Below are positions 59,436 through 64,000 of a DNA stretch of 64,000 bases, in pieces; positions within the stretch are counted from its first letter, which is position 1; every line of letters begins with the position of its first letter. The position numbers and the translations under genes were made by a program. The stretch spans positions 256,032-320,031 of the forward strand of contig JACKOM010000003.1 of assembly GCA_024234265.1 (NCBI GenBank), written 5' to 3'. The stretch comes from Oceanospirillaceae bacterium. GTDB taxonomy: Bacteria > Pseudomonadota > Gammaproteobacteria > Pseudomonadales > Oceanobacteraceae. The notes below the pieces were generated by a model, which did no database searches, was not told the origin of the DNA, and was given only the letters and a program-made list of their open reading frames with translations.

Positions 59436-60128
59436 TTATTTACCCTGGCGCTGCTGCTTTTTGCCACCGTTTTTAGCGCGGTTACGCACTTCATCGATGC
59501 CACCCAAGATTTCGCCTTTGAAGATCCACACTTTTACGCCGATAACGCCGTAAGTGGTGTGAGCTTCGTAAGTTGCGTAATCAATATCAGCACGCAGAGT
59601 GTGTAGAGGCACACGACCTTCACGGTACCATTCGGTACGTGCGATCTCAGCACCGCCTAAACGACCAGAAACCATGATCTTGATGCCCTGGGCACCGCCG
59701 CGCATGGCGTTCTGTACGGCGCGCTTCATAGCACGACGGAACATAACACGACGCTCGAGCTGGTTAGCAACAGACTGGGCTACCAGTTTGCCATCCAGAT
59801 CTGGTTTGCGGATTTCTTCGATGTTGATGTGCACAGGCACACCCATCATCTCAGTCACTTCTTTACGAAGTGTATCCACGTCTTCACCTTTTTTACCGAT
59901 CACGATGCCTGGACGGGCAGTGTGAATGGTGATGCGGGCAGTTTGCGCAGGACGCTCAATGACGACCTTGCTTACTGACGCTTTATCTAAACGCTTTTCG
60001 ATCAGGCTGCGAACACTAATGTCGGTCAGCAGTTGATCAGCGTATTTGTCCTTACCAGCATACCAAACGGAGTTGTGATCCTTGGTAATGCCGAGGCGTA
60101 TGCCAGTGGGATGTACTTTCTGACCCAT
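59436..60128 (-). CDS. rpsC: 30S ribosomal protein S3
   Basis: 230 residues with a KH domain (ARPGIVIGKKGEDVDTLRKE) and the C-terminal S3 domain (GLGGAEIARTEWY-like LGGAEIARTEWYREG). S3 forms part of the mRNA entry. Confidence 0.98.
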   Translation of the reverse strand: MGQKVHPTGIRLGITKDHNSVWYAGKDKYADQLLTDISVRSLIEKRLDKASVSKVVIERPAQTARITIHTARPGIVIGKKGEDVDTLRKEVTEMMGVPVHINIEEIRKPDLDGKLVAQSVANQLERRVMFRRAMKRAVQNAMRGGAQGIKIMVSGRLGGAEIARTEWYREGRVPLHTLRADIDYATYEAHTTYGVIGVKVWIFKGEILGGIDEVRNRAKNGGKKQQRQGK

Positions 60129-60137
60129 TACCGACTC

Positions 60138-60470
60138 CTATTTCTCTGCAACCTGAACGGTGATATGGCAGGTACGTTTACAGATACGATCTGCACGACC
60201 CTTTGCACGTGGCATGATGCGCTTCATGGTGGTCGCTTCATCAACGAAGATTGTCGACACTTTCAGCTCATCCACGTCTGCACCTTCATTATGCTCAGCA
60301 TTCGCGATAGCAGACTCTAATACTTTCTTAACCAGCGCAGCGCCTTTTTTAGGGCTGAAGGCCAGAATGTTGAGTGCTTCCGCCACAGACTTGCCGCGAA
60401 TTTGGTCGGCAACCAAGCGTGCTTTCTGAGCAGATATGCGGGCGCTACGTAATTTAGCAGCTACTTCCAT
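60138..60470 (-). CDS. rplV: 50S ribosomal protein L22
   Basis: 110 residues with ARISAQKARLVADQIRGK and the tunnel-loop region MPRAKGRADRICKRTCHI. Normal length; no drug-resistance-type deletion in the loop is evident. Confidence 0.97.
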   Translation of the reverse strand: MEVAAKLRSARISAQKARLVADQIRGKSVAEALNILAFSPKKGAALVKKVLESAIANAEHNEGADVDELKVSTIFVDEATTMKRIMPRAKGRADRICKRTCHITVQVAEK

Positions 60471-60483
60471 CTCTATTTACCCC

Positions 60484-60759
60484 TTAACGCTTGGCTTTCT
60501 TGTCTGCCGCGTGACCTTTGTAGGTACGCGTAGCGGAGAATTCACCAAGTTTGTGACCAACCATTTCCTCGTTTACGAGAACTGGTACGTGCTGACGGCC
60601 GTTATGAACAGCGATGGTCAGACCCACGAACTCTGGGAAAATAGTTGAACGACGAGACCAGGTTTTAATCGGACGACGGTCGCCTTTTTCAAGAGCAACC
60701 TCAACCTTTTTCATCAAGTGATGGTCAACAAATGGACCTTTTTTCAATGAACGTGGCAC
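60484..60759 (-). CDS. rpsS: 30S ribosomal protein S19
   Basis: 91 residues, MPRSLKKGPFVDHHLMKKV and TWSRRSTIFPEFVGLTIAVH. In the head of the 30S subunit. Confidence 0.98.
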   Translation of the reverse strand: MPRSLKKGPFVDHHLMKKVEVALEKGDRRPIKTWSRRSTIFPEFVGLTIAVHNGRQHVPVLVNEEMVGHKLGEFSATRTYKGHAADKKAKR

Positions 60760-60775
60760 GAGTTAATCCTCTCTA

Positions 60776-61597
60776 TTACTTGGAGCGACGACGTACGATC
60801 ATATTATCGGTACGTTTGTTCGTACGAGTTTTGTAACCCTTGGTAGGAACGCCCCATGGAGTAACAGGGTGCTTACCACAGGTACGACCCTCACCACCAC
60901 CGTGTGGGTGATCAACAGGGTTCATCGCAGTACCACGTACAGTCGGACGAACACCGCGCCAACGGCTCGCACCCGCTTTACCCAGCTCACGTAAACCGTG
61001 TTCTGCGTTGCCTACTTCACCTAAGGTGGCGCGGCAATCAGCTAACACTTTACGCATTTCGCCAGAGCGCAGACGCAGAGTGCAATATGCACCGTCACGG
61101 GCTACCAGCTGAGCTGAAGCACCAGCGGAACGGGCGATTTGGCCGCCTTTACCTGGTTTCAGTTCAATATTGTGAACAACACTACCAACCGGTACGTTAC
61201 GCAGAGACATAGCACTGCCGGTCTTGATTGGCGCGTTCTCACCGGAGATCACAGGATCACCAGCTTTCAGGCCTTTTGGAGCCAGAATGTAACGACGCTC
61301 ACCGTCTACGTACACCAGCAGAGCGATGTTAGCGCTGCGGTTTGGATCGTATTCAACACGCTCAACAACAGCAGGAATGCCGTCTTTATCACGTTTGAAA
61401 TCGACCAGACGGTAATGCTGCTTGTGACCACCACCTTTATGACGGGTAGTGATATGACCGTTGTTGTTACGGCCACCGTTCTTACCTTTTTTCTCTAACA
61501 GACCAGCAAATGGACTACCTTTGTGCAGCTCGGTATTTACAACCTTAACTACGTGACGACGTCCAGGAGATGTTGGTTTAGTCTTTACAAGTGCCAT
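60776..61597 (-). CDS. rplB: 50S ribosomal protein L2
   Basis: 273 residues, with the conserved C-terminal GTAMNPVDHPHGGGEGR segment that contains the His needed near the peptidyl-transferase centre. Length as expected. Confidence 0.98.
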   Translation of the reverse strand: MALVKTKPTSPGRRHVVKVVNTELHKGSPFAGLLEKKGKNGGRNNNGHITTRHKGGGHKQHYRLVDFKRDKDGIPAVVERVEYDPNRSANIALLVYVDGERRYILAPKGLKAGDPVISGENAPIKTGSAMSLRNVPVGSVVHNIELKPGKGGQIARSAGASAQLVARDGAYCTLRLRSGEMRKVLADCRATLGEVGNAEHGLRELGKAGASRWRGVRPTVRGTAMNPVDHPHGGGEGRTCGKHPVTPWGVPTKGYKTRTNKRTDNMIVRRRSK

Positions 61598-61611
61598 ATA
61601 ACCTACTCCTC

Positions 61612-61908
61612 TTACTCGACGTCAGCGAAATCGATGTCCTGGCCGGCAGCCAAGGTCACGTATGCTTTGCGAGTATCACTACGCTTACCAACACCGCGAG
61701 CAGTACGCTTGGTCTTACCTTTGAGGTTAAGAACCTGCACACCTTCAACTTTAACGTTGAACAGCTGCTCTACAGCACGCTTGATTTCAGGCTTAGAAGC
61801 ATCGCTGGCAACACGGAAAACGTATTGACCGTGGCGCTCTGCTACGAAGGTTGCCTTTTCGGAAACGAGAGGTCCTAACAGAACCTTATAAATGCGCTCG
61901 TAGTTCAT
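61612..61908 (-). CDS. rplW: 50S ribosomal protein L23
   Basis: 98 residues; RIYKVLLGPLVSEKATFVAE and the C-terminal region GKRSDTRKAYVTLAAGQDI. Docking site for trigger factor and SRP at the tunnel exit. Overlaps rplD by 4 bases. Confidence 0.98.
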   Translation of the reverse strand: MNYERIYKVLLGPLVSEKATFVAERHGQYVFRVASDASKPEIKRAVEQLFNVKVEGVQVLNLKGKTKRTARGVGKRSDTRKAYVTLAAGQDIDFADVE

Positions 61909-62510
61909 GCCAACACCTCTTCAACCTTCTTCAGAGCAGGTACTGTTACCAGTACTTTCTCGTAAGAAATCAAGCTAACAGGGTCAATGCTGCTGGCTTC
62001 TGCAACGCCAACGTGTGGCACGTTACGGGCAGCCAGATACAGATTTTTGCTAACTTCGTCAGAAACGATCAGCACATTGTCCAGTTCCATACCTTTTAAC
62101 TTGGCAGCAAAAGATTTGGTTTTGTGGTCAGCCAGTTCGAAAGACTCAACAACAACCAGACGACCCTGACGAGCCAGTTCGGACCAGATGGACTGCATTG
62201 CTGCACGGTACATCTTTTTGTTTACTTTCTGCTCGTAGTTACGAGGAGAAGCTGCGAACGTCACACCACCGCTACGCCATAATGGGCTGTTAGCAGTACC
62301 TGCACGCGCGCGACCAGTACCCTTCTGACGGAATGGCTTGATACCACCACCGCTTACCTGGGAACGGGTTTTCTGTGCTTTTGAGCCTTGACGGCCAGCG
62401 GCTCTGTAGGCTGTTACGATCTGGTGAACAAGCGCTTCGTTGAATTCACGAGCGAATGCCACGTCAGAAACAGTAACAGTGGAACCAGTACCTTGAATAT
62501 TAAGATCCAT
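61905..62510 (-). CDS. rplD: 50S ribosomal protein L4
   Basis: 201 residues with the extended loop KPFRQKGTGRARAGTANSP that reaches the exit tunnel. In E. coli L4 also represses the S10 operon through its long leader; the short leader seen here argues against the same mechanism. Confidence 0.98.
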   Translation of the reverse strand: MDLNIQGTGSTVTVSDVAFAREFNEALVHQIVTAYRAAGRQGSKAQKTRSQVSGGGIKPFRQKGTGRARAGTANSPLWRSGGVTFAASPRNYEQKVNKKMYRAAMQSIWSELARQGRLVVVESFELADHKTKSFAAKLKGMELDNVLIVSDEVSKNLYLAARNVPHVGVAEASSIDPVSLISYEKVLVTVPALKKVEEVLA

Positions 62511-62521
62511 TGTTACTCCCC

Positions 62522-63160
62522 TTACCCGCGAGCCTTAACAGCAGGCTTAACGATTAACTCACCACCAGTAGCACCAGGTACAGCACCTTTAACTAACAGC
62601 AGATTGTTCTCTACATCTACACGTACAACTTCAAGAGACTGAGTTGTAACGCGCTCTGCACCCATGTGACCAGCCATACGCTTGCCTTTGAAAACGCGAC
62701 CTGGCGTTTGGCACTGACCGATAGAACCTGGAGCACGGTGAGATACGGAGTTACCGTGGGTTGCATCCTGGGTACGGAAGTTGTGACGCTTAACGCCACC
62801 CTGGAAGCCTTTACCTTTGGAAGTACCGGTTACGTCAACAGACTGACCAGCTTCGAAACGAGCAACAGTCAGCTCGCCACCTACAGCCAGTTCAGCCAGA
62901 TCTTCAACGCGGAATTCAACAACAGAAGAGCCTGCAGCTACACCCGCTTTCGCAAAGTGACCAGCTTCAGACTTAGTTACGCGATGCGCTTTTTTAGCAC
63001 CCGCAGTTACTTGAATTGCAACATAACCGTCAGTTTCTACAGTTTTAACCTGAGAAATACGGTTTGGTGTCAGTTCGATAACAGTTACCGGAACAGATAC
63101 ACCTTCTTCGGTAAAGATACGGGTCATACCCGCTTTTTTACCGATCAATCCGATTGCCAT
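62522..63160 (-). CDS. rplC: 50S ribosomal protein L3
   Basis: 212 residues, MAIGLIGKKAGMTRIFTEEG and the loop HGNSVSHRAPGSIGQCQTPG near the peptidyl-transferase centre. Separated from rpsJ by 104 bases, longer than other gaps in this part. Confidence 0.98.
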   Translation of the reverse strand: MAIGLIGKKAGMTRIFTEEGVSVPVTVIELTPNRISQVKTVETDGYVAIQVTAGAKKAHRVTKSEAGHFAKAGVAAGSSVVEFRVEDLAELAVGGELTVARFEAGQSVDVTGTSKGKGFQGGVKRHNFRTQDATHGNSVSHRAPGSIGQCQTPGRVFKGKRMAGHMGAERVTTQSLEVVRVDVENNLLLVKGAVPGATGGELIVKPAVKARG

Positions 63161-63264
63161 TTTTTATACCTCTCGTGTACGGGGCTGATTACCCGCTATG
63201 GCCGCCTAAACGGAGCGTTACACCAGAAACCAGTTCTGTGCTTATGTTAAAAATACAGATCGGC

Positions 63265-63576
63265 TTAGCTTAAGCTGATCTGAACCTCAACACCGGCAGC
63301 AAGATCCAGCTTCATCAGCGCATCAACTGTCTTCTCAGTTGGCTCAACGATGTCGAGCACACGCTTATGTGTACGAATTTCGTACTGATCACGCGCGTCT
63401 TTGTTAACGTGCGGGGAGATCAGAACGGTAAAACGCTCTTTCCGTGTAGGCAGCGGAATAGGACCACGAACCTGTGCACCAGTACGCTTAGCCGTTTCCA
63501 CGATTTCTTGCGTTGACTGATCGATCAGGCGATGGTCAAAGGCTTTCAGCCTTATACGTATTTTCTGGTTTTGCAT
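63265..63576 (-). CDS. rpsJ: 30S ribosomal protein S10
   Basis: 103 residues, RIRLKAFDHRLIDQSTQEIV and GPIPLPTRKERFTVL. S10 is also NusE, the antitermination partner of NusB. First gene after the tuf terminator, with its own promoter about 60 bases upstream. Confidence 0.98.
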   Translation of the reverse strand: MQNQKIRIRLKAFDHRLIDQSTQEIVETAKRTGAQVRGPIPLPTRKERFTVLISPHVNKDARDQYEIRTHKRVLDIVEPTEKTVDALMKLDLAAGVEVQISLS

Positions 63577-63633
63577 TGACCAAAACTCCGAAATTATTAC
63601 AAAAGTCCGCTACCCCTCTTTCAAGGGACGCGA

Positions 63634-63662
63634 ATTGTATGACTAGTGGGTCAACTAGTCAA
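63634..63662 (-). promoter_or_regulatory. Sigma-70 promoter of the S10 operon
   Basis: On the minus strand TTGACT (63662-63657), a 17-base spacer and TACAAT (63639-63634), followed by a GC-rich discriminator (TCGCGTCCC). The start point would be near 63627, about 50 bases before rpsJ. The spacer is almost filled by the perfect inverted repeat GACTAGT-N6-ACTAGTC (63641-63660). Confidence 0.8.
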
Positions 63663-63670
63663 TATTTAAA

Positions 63671-63698
63671 CAAAAAGCCCCCTTTCGGGGGCTTTTTG
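63671..63698 (-). terminator. Rho-independent terminator of tuf
   Basis: Perfect 11-bp stem AAAAAGCCCCC / GGGGGCTTTTT (63672-63682 and 63687-63697) with a 4-base loop; the minus-strand T run follows. It separates tuf from the S10 promoter, 21 bases after the tuf stop. Confidence 0.88.
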
Positions 63699-63718
63699 CG
63701 GGTAGATCCGAAAATCGA

Positions 63719-64000
63719 TTATTCGATGATCTTAGCTACAACACCTGCACCAACGGTACGGCCGCCTTCGCGGATCGCGAAACGCAGACCTTCATCCATT
63801 GCTACTGGCGCGATCAGAGTAACAACCAGACCAACGTTGTCGCCTGGCATTACCATTTCTACGCCTTCTGGCAGTTCGCAAGAACCGGTTACGTCAGTAG
63901 TACGGAAGTAGAACTGTGGACGGTAACCTTTGAAGAATGGAGTGTGACGACCACCTTCATCTTTACCCAGGATGTACACTTCTGCACTGAACTTGGTGTG
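63719..64000 (-). CDS. tuf: Elongation factor Tu, C-terminal part (5' end off the window)
   Basis: The last 93 residues of EF-Tu, running off the right edge: FSAEVYILGKDEGGRHTPFF, YRPQFYFRTTDVTG and the ending REGGRTVGAGVVAKIIE, which is domain 3. The reading frame is open to the window edge. The position before rpsJ is that of tufA in the str operon. Confidence 0.97.
   Translation of the reverse strand, partial: HTKFSAEVYILGKDEGGRHTPFFKGYRPQFYFRTTDVTGSCELPEGVEMVMPGDNVGLVVTLIAPVAMDEGLRFAIREGGRTVGAGVVAKIIE

Overview
The window comes from the chromosome of a Gram-negative gammaproteobacterium. The evidence is a complete S10-spc-alpha ribosomal cluster in gammaproteobacterial order, leuS-lptE-holA, uvrA next to ssb, and a two-partner secretion system. 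Its mix of secreted lectin-bearing and cytolysin-like proteins and its ssb-uvrA neighbourhood would suit the Cellvibrio/Pseudomonas side of the class, but that placement is an inference and no species can be named.

Layout. 1-0.9 kb: three small lipoprotein genes on the minus strand. 1-3.9 kb: cobyric acid synthase (cobQ), a GNAT acetyltransferase, corrinoid adenosyltransferase and a small unknown gene. 4.07-14.07 kb: one plus-strand operon with overlapping or abutting genes. It encodes a TpsB outer-membrane transporter, a giant TpsA adhesin with 183-residue tandem repeats and a one-base frameshift, a YfiR-type periplasmic protein and a hybrid histidine kinase. 14.1-19.9 kb: a dispersed 193-bp repeat, a frameshifted HDOD gene, an alpha/beta hydrolase and Baeyer-Villiger-type monooxygenase divergent from an AraC regulator, and a YebC-family gene. 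19.9-29.4 kb: accessory DNA with a 271-bp MITE-like element, heptameric tandem repeats, a secreted NLP (necrosis-inducing) protein, a secreted metallo-hydrolase with ricin-type lectin domains, tpm, a PEBP protein, a second AraC regulator, a VF530-family gene and tRNA-Met(CAT).

29.5-36 kb: an RND/MMPL exporter, small unknown genes, a phosphopantetheinyl-transferase-like protein whose expected acidic metal ligands are amides, thioredoxin 2, two paralogous small Cys-rich genes (one frameshifted) and a diheme cytochrome c. 36.4-40.5 kb: leuS-lptE-holA. 40.5-46 kb: a MITE-like repeat, an unknown gene, an RmlD-like gene, a complete IS4-family insertion sequence that has split the ssb terminator, ssb and a YajR-like MFS transporter. 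46-49.9 kb: a VpsT-like LuxR regulator with a WFSR motif, uvrA and a DUF3144 gene. 50-64 kb: rplQ-rpoA-rpsD-rpsK-rpsM-rpmJ-secY-rplO through rpsJ, all on the minus strand, then the 3' part of tuf running off the right edge.

The most coherent unusual unit is the TPS operon: adhesin and transporter are translationally coupled to a YfiR-like protein and a membrane hybrid kinase, so surface-adhesin export appears tied to an envelope sensor. A VpsT-like putative c-di-GMP regulator lies in the same window but is not linked to it. Three single-base frameshifts (TpsA, HDOD, small Cys-rich protein) should be checked against reads before being taken as biology.
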